Shown: in pieces, positions 10,901-21,938 of the stretch
Layout: each line of letters begins with the position of its first letter
Position numbering within the stretch: the stretch's first letter is position 1
Assembly: GCA_950295325.1 (NCBI GenBank)
Contig: OX485808.1
Span: forward strand, 19,180,527-19,244,526
Source: Polytrichum commune
Lineage: Eukaryota; Streptophyta; Polytrichopsida; Polytrichales; Polytrichaceae
Direction of reading: 5' to 3'
DNA length: 64,000 nt
Notes under the pieces: generated by a model
Databases searched by the model: none
What the model was told of the DNA's origin: nothing
Seen by the model: the letters and a program-made list of their open reading frames with translations, nothing else
Made by a program: the position numbers and the translations under genes

Positions 10901-11573
10901 CGTAAAAGGCTGGGTGAAATACAAAAAAATAATCCAAGTTTCATAGAATTTATATTCTTGTATGGTTTATTTCTACCATGTTAGGACATATTAATGGACA
11001 AAGAGTGAAAGATTTTTTCCTTCTATTCTTGGCTTCACCAAAGTTTAGTCTCAAATTTGATTTCTTTTCTTTTCTTTTGGGAACATGTAAATTGAGCTTA
11101 CAAATTTGTTGGACCTAGCATGTCTATATTCAAAATATTTGTTAAAATATGCAAACTTCAAGCTCACACCCAAGACAAGATGCACCTCCAAACACCGGAT
11201 GGTTGCCCCCAACCTTCTAAGAATAACTTCATTATTTTATTATCATAATTCATATTTAGCTCAAATTGGTGCGGATGCTCCATAGTTTTAGCATGGCAAA
11301 CACTAATTGAAATACACAGTGTGGCATCTCAATTTTGAGATACCAATCAACTCTGATTATCACCATGGTTGCTCAAAGAATTCCCCAAAAAATCACAACC
11401 ATACGTACTTGAGTATTGACAAGGACATTGCACACTCTTCTCTGTCTACATATCTTTCCAGAGGAAGTCATACCTTACCTGATAAGACCGTCTTCAGCTG
11501 CTCTCCTGAGAATTTAACACGTGTACCAATCTTCCAATTTCCAGGAGTATACAAATCATAACTGCAAGGCTTT
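7902..11573. other. Non-coding stretch, no gene recognised
   Basis: No recognisable domain on either strand. The part around 8150-9800 is more GC-rich and polypyrimidine-rich, and could be an eroded retroelement LTR or UTR; I found no matching terminal repeat. From about 9950 to 11570 it becomes AT-rich. Short open frames at 8729-8986 and 9136-9420 have no motif support. Confidence 0.4.
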
Positions 11574-11581
11574 CCAAACAT

Positions 11582-11916
11582 CTCGGGGGGGGGGGGCAGT
11601 GTGTTAAAAAGTTAAGGATATAGGTGCGAACAACCACTATTTTATAGGGGGGTATTACTTTCAATTTTTTTTTTCCACATGCTATCATTATGTAAATTTC
11701 TACTTTGGGTTAATAGAAAAATGGCTTGCATTACTTATAATTCCAAATTACCTATTATTCCATACCCTATAGTACTTTAAAGATGTCCAGTGCCATTTTT
11801 GATACCCTATATTACTCTTAAGTCCATTTATAATTTTTAGCCCCCATGTTTTTAAAATACCCTATCATTTGTTCGCACGTATATTGCTACTCCAACCAAT
11901 GACTACCCCCCCCGAG
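11582..11916 (+). mobile_element. 335-bp MITE, hAT-like, copy 1
   Basis: Starts CTCGGGGGGG and ends CCCCCCCGAG, giving short G/C-run inverted termini. It is flanked by an imperfect 8-bp duplication (CCAAACAT 11574-11581, CCAGACAT 11917-11924; one mismatch). The 8-bp duplication points to the hAT superfamily. It has no coding capacity and an AT-rich interior. A second copy lies inverted at 16169-16507. Confidence 0.85.
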
Positions 11917-11924
11917 CCAGACAT

Positions 11925-12640
11925 GCAACATATTAGCATGTAACATTCGTGGAATGCAATCAGCTGTAGTCTAGTAGAAAGGACACTCGAACTGGCTTCA
12001 CAGTTCTAACACACTGCACCTAGAGCATACACAATTGGGATTAGAATTAGTAGAAGTACACTACTCACCCAGTCTCCTACTGAAGCAGATGTTACTGGAA
12101 TTGCTTTACCTAGTAGATACAAGATTACTAGGAATTTATTGCAGTAAATACTACCTGACAAGTTGGAAGGCAAGAATGGCTGGCACGCCCCTGAGTTCAT
12201 TTACATTTACGTCAGTGACATGCATGACGTAAGAGTGAAAAATGATTGACATCAAATAGCCACCTTGTGATGAGTTCAGCATTCAGGACCGAGGGCGTGT
12301 TACAATAGTTATGTCATAACAAGCCTGCTTCAGCCTTCAGACACTGGATCAAACGCACTCATTGGTCACCGGCACACGAAGTCTACAGTGTCGATATAGA
12401 CAACTCGTAGTATTGTACCAATATGTATCGACTGTGAGGCAGAACCTCAACAAACGTTACAGTAGCACCAAATTGCAGAAGTAACTCAATCAGTTGAATG
12501 CCTTACTCAGAATATTTACCAAACAAGGAAGAAAGATGGGGGGCGGGCAAAAAGATCGCCGGTTCCAGCTTTAGCATGACCTGGGCATGGAACTCAAATA
12601 CCGATATTGAAAATAGTAACTGATATACATACATAATGTA
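11925..12640. other. Non-coding stretch
   Basis: Only short frames without motifs. Nothing recognised on either strand. Confidence 0.4.
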
Positions 12641-12734
12641 ACATCTGCTACAATAAGAGAGTGGGTGATGCAACACTTGAGTATCGTAATCGAATAAGTC
12701 TCATGAGATTGAGAGTTTCACGTACAGAAATTTC

Positions 12735-13560
12735 GCCTTGTACTGTTGATTTGGAGTTACAATATACAGACCATTTAAAGTAATCGGACACAAAGACCGC
12801 CAAATGGGACTTAATGGACACTCTTCTTGACCCGCCATGTTGTGCAAGAGACATGTAGGTTCTAAACGATTGATAGACCTAGTGTATGCCCATCGACTAC
12901 ATAAGTGCGGGAAGAAAGAGAAGAACCACAGTAAACATATCAACAACATACCAAATGAGCCATGATTGTGATCATCTTATCCTTTCAAAGCAAGTGACAT
13001 CGAAGACATAACACAAGGCCCGTACTGTTGATTTGAAGTTACGAAATGTAACCATGGAAAATAATCGGAGACGAAGACCGTTAAATGGGACTTAGATGAC
13101 ACTCTTCTTCACCCGCCATGCTGTCCAACAGATATTTAGGTTCTAGACGATTGTTAGACTTAGAATCCACATCGACTACTTAATGTGGGAAGAAGGAATC
13201 GAACTACAGTAAATATGTCAACCACAAATCAAATGAATCGTGCTCGTGATCATTTCATTCTTTCAGAGCAAGTCATACCAGTAAAAGCATAACACAAAGC
13301 CTGTGCAACATACAAGCCATTGAAAGTAATCGGAGACAAACAACGCTTAATGGGACTTTTATGAAACTCTTCTTGACCGGCCATACTATCCAGAAGACAT
13401 GTAGGTTTTGACGATTGATAGACCTAGTGTGTGCACATCGACTACATAAATGTCGGAAGAAACAAACAAACCATAGTAAACATGTCAACGATGCCAAATG
13501 AGTCGTGCTTCTGATCATTCTTTTAGAAGCAAGTAATTGCGAAAACATAATACAAGGCCC
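12735..13560. repeat. Three degenerate tandem copies of a 265-282-bp unit
   Basis: Landmarks such as TACTGTTGATTTG (12741, 13023) and AATGGGACTT (12803, 13084, 13349) recur at about 281 and 265 bp. Other shared blocks are GTAATCGGA.ACAAA, CACTCTTCTTGACCCGCCAT and CATCGACTACATAA. The copies have diverged by many substitutions. The short minus-strand frames here are products of the repeat (each reads a similar SxRCAHTRSINR-like word), not evidence of a gene. Confidence 0.8.
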
Positions 13561-16160
13561 TTATAGAAGAGGTTGAAATACCGTGTTCATGCTGTGACGA
13601 CACTGATGCGTCAACAAGAACTGTAGCACGATCTGTCCGAGATAGTCACATAATGGACAACATCATTGTGTTTTACGTGAAATATTAGGTGATGTGTTGA
13701 AATTCTCTTGAAACTAAGATTATCGTAAGTCACGCATCTGTTATTTGTTTCCACATTCCAGTTAAAGAGAGCGGTGACATGGACAGTCAATAGCAAACCG
13801 CCTGCATAAAACACCAAAACTGCTTGGGTGCACACCAAAATACAGTGAAGCGTGAAGGTTGTAATGTAGCAGTAAGTCCAGTTAGGGTTGTACAAACCGT
13901 AGTAAAAGGTTCTGCACAAATGATCATTTCCTTATTTGTTGACAGTTCAATCAACACATCAACCTAAAGTTATTTGCAGTTGTGCAGTTTTGTTGTCCTG
14001 AAGTAAGGTATTTACCTGTGATTGCAATTGTCCACCAAAAATATACTGAATGAGTGTAATTTCAATATAATATTTGTGGACTCTACTTTGCAAGCTCCTC
14101 ACACATATTGTCCTACGTTGCAAGTAACTTCCAAGATGACAACAAATACAGAACCTTGCACAACTGACCCCGTCCGCTTGACTCTAATGATATCCTTAAC
14201 TATCTGAAAAGGTTCCTATGCCTGGAGATGAATTGGAAGCTTTGTAAGAGTGTCATTTATTAATGTATACCACGATTTTCTTCCACATTTCACTTTCTAC
14301 TCTTCCAACTTCCACTTTTTAATTCATCTCAAGATCAGAGGAAACCCTTCAACAATTGAGAATAAAAGAAACCATCCCACTGCTGACATTACATGTCTTG
14401 CTATATGACATATTATCCTTTCCTAAGAATTTTGGTAGACAAACTTTTACTTTCCATTCACTTGGTAAGTAAAGGAAGCCCAGAAACACCACAACATATT
14501 GATACTTTTAGTTGAATGCCTGCACTAGCACCACCTCTGTCAGCACATCAAACCTTGTTATGTACTAAAACGCCTAGGGAACATCCAATTTAAAGAGCTG
14601 TAAAGGAGAGACTGTAGGTGGTCCATCTAAAACTGCTTCTAGAAACAATTTGTTCAGGATAAAGTTCCACATGTCTGAATAACAAGAACACCCTCTTTCA
14701 CACGACCATCGCAACCCCTGTATGATCACTAACGAGTGGATTTCAATAGAATGGAGGAACAAACCTGTCACCCTTATACTTGTTGTCACCTTGCAACTTC
14801 TCAGGAGCAGTGAACTGGTCATTCATGAATGATCAATCCTGGAAGTAAGTGGAACCTCTGTTGAATCGCACATGTCAAAGAAATTATAAACTTCAATACA
14901 TTTTGAGCAACAAACAAAGTCGTTGTCTGCAACGACATTGGTTTTCAAGAAGCTCTAAAGTTCCAAAGTCACTGACAAAGTACAGTTGCCATCCTCATGG
15001 CCAGAATCACTGCTCAATCTACTTTACTAATCAGCATTAACTCGGTGCTCACATGCCGTCTTTCTATGGGATCCTTAAGCTCTAGATCGTTGCTTTGATT
15101 TATACAGGAAATCAAAAAGACCCTCGTGGCTTACTTCGCTGTTTCAGGATATTGAAGTGGGCAAACGAGAATAATCATAAGAACATGAAAGTAATGGCTT
15201 CAAGTTTAAACATGTGTCAACCCATCCAAGTCCCTCCTCCGAGGTGGTCACCTACCCATGTGTAAGTACCACTACCCCAAAAATCACTCCATGAATTATG
15301 ACCAGATCACCCACCAGTACTCACAATATTTGATACTGAATCTCAGTAATTCATACTTCACGGAAAGCAAGTACACCAAAAAAGGTTTAAACTTACAAAT
15401 GCTCACTTCGCACAAGATTTTAAACAACACACAACACTGATCTTGGCAGTAAAACCCCTTACTGATTCCTGTACCTTCACCAAAATGTTGGAACCTAAAT
15501 TTCCTTCTCTACTCTGAGAGCATGAGATGTACAGTTCTGAATGCCAGATCAATTCAAGTCCTTGGCATTCAGAAAAATGTAAAGCAATTCTAAGGGCTTA
15601 CTGAAGAACCTCACTGAAGCAACTGGGAGCGGTACTGTTCGTCCCTAACTATATACAAAATCACAAGCCTTCGCGATCTTTCTTGTCCAACACTGCACGG
15701 TAACAAATTCCCAAGATGATCTGGAGTAAGAAACACCTGATCAAATGAGTTAAGAGATACTTAAATGAAGTTTTTGGTGATTCTCTTTTAATGGGGTGAT
15801 GACTTCGGTCTCATTATCTTCAGTACACACTAGATCACATAACCCATTCCTGAGGTTTCTAAATTGATCCTGTAGTTGATAAGAAGGTTTGGTAAGGTCG
15901 TCCATCAGATTAAACTGGCAGTAAAAGTTATCCTTCCAAACATGAAAAGGTTACACACATACTTGTCAAATTGGGTTACGTTAACGGCGCAAGAAGTGTG
16001 TAAAAAAAGCTTTGACCTATCCTGCCCTCCCACTTTACTCCAACACTGACAATCTTTCCTTTCCTTCCCCACCAATCAAGCTATGAATTTGATATTGATT
16101 AAGAAACAATCCACTCTTCCGGTTCCAGTTGACAGTTAAGACCCACCAACAGAGTCACAT
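13561..16160. other. Non-coding stretch between the two MITE copies
   Basis: No domain, tRNA or recognisable transposon end seen. Base composition is moderate to AT-rich. Open frames of up to 102 codons lack any family motif. Confidence 0.4.
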
Positions 16161-16168
16161 GATCTAAT

Positions 16169-16507
16169 CTCGGGGGGGGTAGTCATTGGTTGGAGTAGCA
16201 GTATACATGCGAACAAATGATAGGGTATTTTAAAAACATGGGAGCTAAAAATTATAAATGGACTTAAGAGTAATATAGGGTATCAAAAATGGCACTGGAC
16301 ATCTTTAAAGTACTATAGGGTATGGAATAATAGGTAATTTGGAATTATAAGTAATGCAAGCCATTTTTCTATTAACCCAAAGTAGAAATTTACATAATGA
16401 TAGCATGTGAAAAAAATAAGAGAATTGAAAGTAATACCCCCCTATAAAATAGTGGTTGTTCGCACCTATATCCTTAACTTTTTAACACACTGCCCCCCCC
16501 CCCCGAG
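16169..16507 (-). mobile_element. 339-bp MITE, hAT-like, copy 2 (inverted)
   Basis: Reverse complement of the element at 11582-11916 along its whole length, bounded by CTCGGGGGGG and CCCCCCCGAG. It is flanked by a perfect 8-bp duplication GATCTAAT (16161-16168 and 16508-16515). The different duplications at the two copies show independent insertions. Confidence 0.92.
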
Positions 16508-16515
16508 GATCTAAT

Positions 16516-17560
16516 TCCTTTTATTAGGGGAGTGTAAAATTTACTCCGAAACCAAACGAAGCTTCAGTTCAGATTCCTTCATTTCCTTCTGGATTCTCAA
16601 AAAATCTGCACAAGAATGTCTACCACAAGTCCCGTGCATTGACCCACAGTTTCAAATAACAGACCCTTCATTCAAGGATCTGTAACCCCAAAACAAGATA
16701 TTCCAATTCACAAGGTAGCCAAATTGCATCTATAGAACTTCGTAACAATTTGCTTTTGACACTTTCGCTCGTCCATTCTACTGGAAAATTCTGTGACACA
16801 AATGTATTGTTAGGGTGACCACCTATCTGCTTACACCAACATTCACTAGAAGCTCATCGACTACAAGCAAAGAAAACACATATACCCATTCCTCAAGAAT
16901 TTAGGTAAATACTTCAACTTACGAGCTTCATTCAAGCACACCATATCCATGTTTAGCTCCACTAGTTGATTTAATCAAGAAGCAACTAGAAATAAAAAGA
17001 CGGGAATGGAGTCTAACAGGAAACGAGAGAGTAACTGGAAAACCTACCTTATGGTAGGAAGGGAGCGATTGACTGGCCCGTAACATGGAAACCCTACAAA
17101 TTGGCGAGTAGGAAGTAGCTGGACCGGACGAACTTACACCTCTAGATTTCGCCATACAAGATAACTCAGATCCATGGCACTTGAGATTCCAGCCATCTTG
17201 CGACTTCTCAAAGAGACACGAATCAAACAAAACTTGAAGTCCTAACCCTCTGAACTGCATGAACTGTCTCCAGTGGATTTGCAAAAACTAGCTGAGGTGA
17301 TGCAAGACTTGCTAAATTTCGATCTGTTTACCTCTGTGAGCGTGTGTCCCGAGGCAAGAAACTTAGGTAGAAGGCGATTTGAGGACCTACTTACTTGAAG
17401 TTTGCAAGGTCCTGATGTCAGAGAGATTGAATGGCAAGAAACTAAGCCACAGGGAGGTGATTTGAGGAGCTAATCAAAAACCCCACAATCACACCCTACA
17501 TCAGTTTAATCAACAACCCCTTTGCATCAGAAACCCTTACAACCACACCCTTAGCTACAC
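16516..17560. other. Unassigned stretch
   Basis: A minus-strand open frame of 118 codons at 16928-17284 has no recognisable motif. The region may be the left outskirts of the second CACTA element, but no CACTA terminal repeat could be placed. Confidence 0.35.
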
Positions 17561-17983
17561 AATCTACAAACCTTGAACCTCAACATGGGAGATGGGTACC
17601 TTACAAGGAGCGAAGAGCACTATGAGAGGCGAGCGCAGATCCAAAGGGAGAGAATGAGGGGGGGAGTTCGACAACACTCTGTGACCCCTGTTGAACCACA
17701 ACGAAGTGGATTGCATCCACACCGTCCATATGAATGGCAGAGATGTTGCCACGTGGCGCGTTCGTGCACTCCCAACCTGCAACCAGCGCCCAAAACCCCA
17801 ACGTCCGCAAACCCCGACTTTTCGGAGTTGCTGTACCGCGGAGCATTTGATGGTAACTTGTGTTGAGCATTGCCGGATTTGGTGGCGCCAGTGTAGGTCG
17901 CTGACATCGGAGATGTGGAGGCTATTCATCCCCATAAGATTCGGACACAACCTTACAACACTTAGCAGGTAAGAAACACTTAC

Positions 17984-18288
17984 AGACTCAATGCTGCTTG
18001 TTCCATGGGCTTCATGATCTCCTTGACCTTCGCGACGCGTTTGTCGCGTTCCAGCTCGTAGGAGCACCTATCCAAGTCTGCATCGTCATCTTCAGTGGGA
18101 CCACTGACAATAGGCTGCCCACGCTTCTCCTTGGTCTTGGGAGGTTTGAGTGGTTCGGTCACGGAGTCCATATCCTCGACCTTATACTTTAGAGAATCGC
18201 ACAAACTACCTCTATACTCTCTACAGATAAGACAACAATCTGAGTCTCTTGCCTTGAGCCCAGACGTGCAATACGCCATGGACTGCAT
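17984..18288 (-). pseudogene. Uncharacterised TE-linked exon beside CACTA array
   Basis: The minus-strand frame ends in a charged helical segment, YELERDKRVAKVKEIMKPME, and reaches a strong donor (GAGTCT/GTAAGTG) with the boundary at 17984. It lies immediately upstream of an 11-bp array and diverges from the plus-strand tnp2 gene, the layout expected if it is the second gene of this CACTA element. Similar short YEL.RD..V segments occur in plant transposon-linked proteins by my recall. It is not alignable by eye to the 5.4-6.2-kb gene. Downstream exons are not resolved. Confidence 0.35.
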
Positions 18289-18366
18289 TATATTTAGGGG
18301 CGGGGACCTAACGGATACAATTCGAGGCGCTAGGGCTTCACTATGTAGACTGTTCCAATTTGAAGA

Positions 18367-18485
18367 ATGACTAGTGAATGACTAGTGAGTGACTACCCTA
18401 TGACTGGTGAGTGACTAGTGAATGACTTGTGAACAACTTCTGAATGACTAGTGAATGACTGCTGAATGACCAGTGAATGACTAGT
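18367..18485. repeat. 11-bp tandem array (TGACTAGTGAA), second CACTA element
   Basis: Eleven successive 11-bp units, most matching TGACTAGTGAA, with the variants TGACTACCCTA and TGACTTGTGAA. The order TGACTAGTGAG-TGACTACCCTA-TGACTGGTGAG is almost repeated in the intron array at 29794-29862. The unit's interior ACTAGT is itself palindromic. Related sequence resumes after the retrotransposon at 25512. Confidence 0.88.
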
Positions 18486-18525
18486 TCATGTTGAGTGTTC
18501 TCTGCGTACACGTGAACAACTACTG

Positions 18526-19501
18526 TGTCGCGCACCTCTCCATAAGGAGTGCCCGAAACACCATGGGCACAAGGGGGACCCCGGAGTGACACCCGGGACT
18601 TGTGGCGCCATTGGTGAGACGGCCCAAGTGATCCTAGTGTGGGTGAGGGCCCCGGGCGTTGGGAACGCCTCCCACCCACAAAGACTAGGAGGCATGAGGG
18701 TGAGGCCATGAGCTATGCGTAGCTCATGGCGTGGTGATTCTAGAATGCTCAAGATCACCTCAATCCGAGGTGTGAGCTAGGAGTTATGGCCATTTGAGTG
18801 GGGTGCTGTCCCGGGACAGCGCCCTGCTACAGCAGTGCCTGGGAGTGATTCCCGGGACTGCCAAGGTTCAAACAGGCATAACTTCCTCAAGACTTGCCCG
18901 AATGGGGCAAGCGAGGAGTCCATCGGCATCTACGTGAAGCGTAGATGAGGATGGAGTTGTTGGTTGTTATGATCAGACATCATACAAGGAAGTTATGATG
19001 GTCTGAAGCTGCTGGGGGGGTTCTAGGCCCAGCAGCTAAGGGAAAATGTCCACTTGGCCCCAACTCTTGGTAGAGAGACAAGAGGTTGGTTGGCGGTGGG
19101 GTAGGGGCTCCGTGTAGAGTCCTAGAGGCTTATATGGGTGAGGTGGTGTGGCCTCACCCACCCGAGGCCGAACGGCAAGGCCTCCATGGGCTTTGGCCTA
19201 TTGTGAGGCCATAGTTGCCTAGTATGGTTCGGGTTGTTGTAGTGTTGCTCCGGCAACGCGATGATCAACATAGGAGTGGACTTCCATGGATGGAAGTCCA
19301 CATTGGGGAAATGGGTTACCGATTAAGGGGTGAGTTCCGAAAGCAAAGTAGGAGGGTTGGTTCCCTCCTATGAACTATTGGTCCGGGGTTAGAGGAGCTA
19401 ACCATTAGCATGGCGGTATGCGAAGGGTTAGCCACTCGTAACCTTTGCTAGAATTGAAAATTGGCAAGATGGTCAAGGGGGGGCTAGCAAGGGTTGCGAC
19501 A
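18526..19501 (+). repeat. 5' LTR of chromovirus
   Basis: A 976-bp LTR with TGTCGC/GCGACA termini. A TATA-like CTTATATGG lies near 19130, giving a plausible U3/R promoter. Several self-complementary stretches are visible: TATGCGTAGCTCAT with a flanking ATGAGC, CATCTACG..CGTAGATG, CTTCCATGGATGGAAG, and a long near-palindrome around CCCGGG. Confidence 0.93.
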
Positions 19502-19503
19502 CT

Positions 19504-19522
19504 TGGTATCAGAGCAGGGTTC
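19504..19522 (+). other. Primer-binding site, tRNA-Met type
   Basis: TGGTATCAGAGCAGGGTTC starts two bases after the LTR end. This matches the standard plant LTR-retrotransposon primer site complementary to the 3' end of initiator tRNA-Met. It fixes the element's orientation as plus. Confidence 0.92.
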
Positions 19523-19552
19523 CAATATTTGAGCTAGCACTTTGAGGGAGAC

Positions 19553-20890
19553 ATGGCTATCAAACCTGAGGGTTATTATGGTGAGCCGGGGTTTCCAAAA
19601 GGTTGTGAGGTTCAAATTGGAACAAAGATCATGTGTAAATGGAATTTGACCATACCATTAGTTCTCATGACAATGGTGGGCATGATGGTGGATTCAGTAA
19701 GGAAAATGGTGGAGTCCTTTGAAAGGGCTCCCGCACACCTCAAAAAACATTTGGGGCCTAGAATACCGAATGCATCCAAAACCTTGGAGGGCATTAATGT
19801 TGGATTGAAATTCCAATTCCAAATGCTTGGAAGGTATTGATGTTGGAATGAAGTTGGTGGAAATGAGGCGTCCGGGCCTCTTAAGGCGTATATGCGCGCA
19901 TTTCACACCCAAATGAATTGTACATCTTTGATGAACGAGCTTTCTAAGAAATGCATCGTTTTAGGTGGGTTTCAAAAGCAGGTGGTGAATACCAAGTTCA
20001 AATTTCCAAAGTTTATTGAGGTTGTGGCGGGGATCATCAAAATTGCCATGAGCATCAAGGCCGATGACCCCATTAAGCAATTTGGCGGTGCGTTACAACA
20101 ATGTACGTTGAGGGGAGATAGGTTCCCCGCCAAATAATACTTGTGCCGCGAACCGAATGTAAGACGATGGCATTGTGGCCAAGGCTAGTAGCCTTAAGCC
20201 GAGGCCGAGTCTTTTGTACCTTGAGGCTCAAATGAATGGGAGAAATGTCTCACGTATTGATAAAGAGGCTACCACTTCTTCTTGAGCCCAAAACTCACAA
20301 GGGAGTTGGGGCTTGCCGATTGGTAGAGCGGGCAAGCCCACCAAGGGTGTGGTTTGGAAAGGGCGATCCGCATGAGACAAAGGAGGCCGCGATGCATGTA
20401 ACCTTTCAACGTCAGACATTGGATTTTTGTCAAAATTTCACACCAAGTGAAATAGATAAAATGCATGTCATTGTGAAGGCCGCCTTCTTTGAAACTCACA
20501 TGATAGATGTGAGGTGCAAGCCGGTGTGCTTGCCGTGCATTATGATGTGTCATAATGGCAAAGAATTGAAGTTCAAATTAACAATGACTCCTATGGTAGG
20601 AGGACCTAAGTTGAATTTGGTCTTAATGGACCGAATAAAAAAAAAAAAAACAGAATGGTCGTGGTTCAATTGGAGCAACTCCAAGGAACGTATGGGGAGG
20701 CTAGGAAAGATGGGCCTCCCCCAAACAACATTGGTGTGATGTTGGCGAAATACAAGGATGTATTCATCAATGTGCTGCCCAAAAAACAATTACCGCCAAG
20801 AAGTGAAAAATAACTTTGCTCAACGAGAGATCGAGCTCTTGAGGTATGTGGTGATAAATGAAGTTGGTGGACGAACATGAAGAATGTCAA
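19553..20890 (+). pseudogene. Degraded gag/protease region of chromovirus
   Basis: Broken frames run from an ATG at 19553 (MAIKPEGYYGEPGFPKGCEV) through 20739. The segment with ELKFKLTMTPMVGGPKLNLV at about 20566-20630 resembles the linker before reverse transcriptase in gypsy elements, and KYKDVFINVLP near 20745-20780 is the usual start of the RT domain. After this, RT motifs including YxDD are not found before RNase H. No CCHC zinc knuckle was seen. Stops and frame changes are frequent. Confidence 0.5.
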
Positions 20891-20924
20891 GGCAATCCAA
20901 AAGGAGAATTGGTCTTTGATTCAA

Positions 20925-21022
20925 AAGGGCTTAGGTCATTTGTTGGCCTAGCCAATTAGTACCACAACTTCATTCGAGAGTTTTCTAAGGTTGCTAGGAC
21001 CTTATTCAACTTATTGAGGAAA
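20925..21022 (+). pseudogene. RT/RNase H connection remnant
   Basis: The plus strand reads LRSFVGLAN.YHNFIREFSK followed by VARTLFNLL, the well-known connection segment after the RT palm in Ty3/gypsy elements. It lies only about 120 bp after the RT-start remnant, where an intact element has several hundred bases of palm domain. So the RT catalytic core has been deleted. Confidence 0.65.
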
Positions 21023-21938
21023 ATGGCTATCCCAAGAGTGGGATGAGCCTTGTCACCAAGCCTTTGGGGGGCTCAAAAACAAGTTCTCTTCGCCGCCCGT
21101 GCTTAAGTTTGCGGACTTTGACAAACCTTTTGAGGTGCATACGGGGGCGAGTGACTTTAGCATTGGCGGATGTTGAGGCAAAATGGATGGCCATTGCATA
21201 TAAGAGCATGAATCTCGATGGTTGTCTGACGTTGTCCAACTTATGCAAGAAATGGCTATCCCAAAAGTGGGATGAGCTTTGCCACCAAATCTTTAAGGAG
21301 CTTAAGACCAAGTTTTCTTCGCCGCCCGTGCTCAAGTTTGCGAAATTTGACAAACCTTTTGAGGTGCATACGGGGGCGAGTAACTTTACCATTGGCGGAT
21401 GTTGATCCAAGATGGATGCCCATTGCATATGGGAGCATTAAGCTTAAAGGTTGTCAAACCTTGTGCGACTTGTGAAAGAAATGGCTATCTCAAAAGTGGG
21501 ATGAGCCTTGCCACCAAGTCTTTGAGAAGCTTAAGAGCAAGTTCTCTTCGCCGCCCGTGCTCAAGTTCGCGGAGTTTGACAAACCTTTTGAGGTGCATAC
21601 GGGGGCGAGTGACTTTACCATTGGCGGATGTTGAGGCAAGATGGATGGCCATGGCATATGAGAGCATGAAGCTCGATGGTTGTCCCACCTTGTGCGACTT
21701 GTGGAAGAAATGGCTATCCCAAGAGTGGGATGATGTTTGTCACGAGTCTTTGGGGAGCTTAACACCAAGTTCTCTTCGCCGCCCGTGCTCAAGTTCGCGG
21801 AGCTTGACAAACCTTTCGAGGTGCATACGGGGGTGAGTGCCTTTGCCAATGGTGGATTATGTGTAAGATGGATGGCCATTGCATATGGGAGCATGAAGCT
21901 CGATGGTTGTCAAAGAAGACAACCAACTCATGACAAAG
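21023..21938 (+). repeat. 229-bp tandem array of the RNase H segment, four copies
   Basis: The landmark ATGGCTATC occurs at 21023, 21252, 21481 and 21710, an exact 229-bp period. Each unit encodes the start of the gypsy RNase H region (WDELCHQIFKELKTKFSSPP, then VLKFA.FDKPFEVHTGASNF). Because 229 is not a multiple of three, each unit shifts frame relative to the next, so the array cannot be read as one protein. Divergence between units is low to moderate. The last unit runs on into ERNYPVH-like QPTHDKEFLCRSALLEDV. Confidence 0.92.

Noticed and set aside
11582-16507. The two G-run repeats as terminal inverted repeats of a single 4.9-kb transposon
   Set aside because: Each copy is bounded by its own 8-bp duplication and its own inverted ends, so they are separate MITE insertions.
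16928-17284. 118-codon minus-strand frame as a gene
   Set aside because: No recognisable motif, no supporting splice context or repeat relation; left as unassigned.
17564-18067. Overlapping frames of 89-167 codons on both strands at 17.56-18.07 kb
   Set aside because: Several frames are open on both strands in GC-richer DNA, and none shows a family motif. Only the exon with a clear donor (17984-18288) is kept.
18367-18485. 11-bp array considered as a CRISPR-like array
   Set aside because: There are no spacers; units are directly adjacent and the DNA is from a eukaryotic genome.
18398-18758. Recurring frames inside the LTRs (SPSCLLVFVGGRRSQ type)
   Set aside because: The same frame appears in every family A LTR on one strand, spans promoter and hairpin sequence, and has no domain. 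Shadows of LTR repeats.
19504-19522. tRNA gene fragment
   Set aside because: The tRNA-Met-like sequence lies 2 nt inside the 5' LTR and is only the complement of a tRNA 3' end, so it is a primer-binding site.
21023-21938. 229-bp repeats as a multidomain coding array
   Set aside because: The period is not divisible by three and stops occur between units, so no continuous protein can be made.
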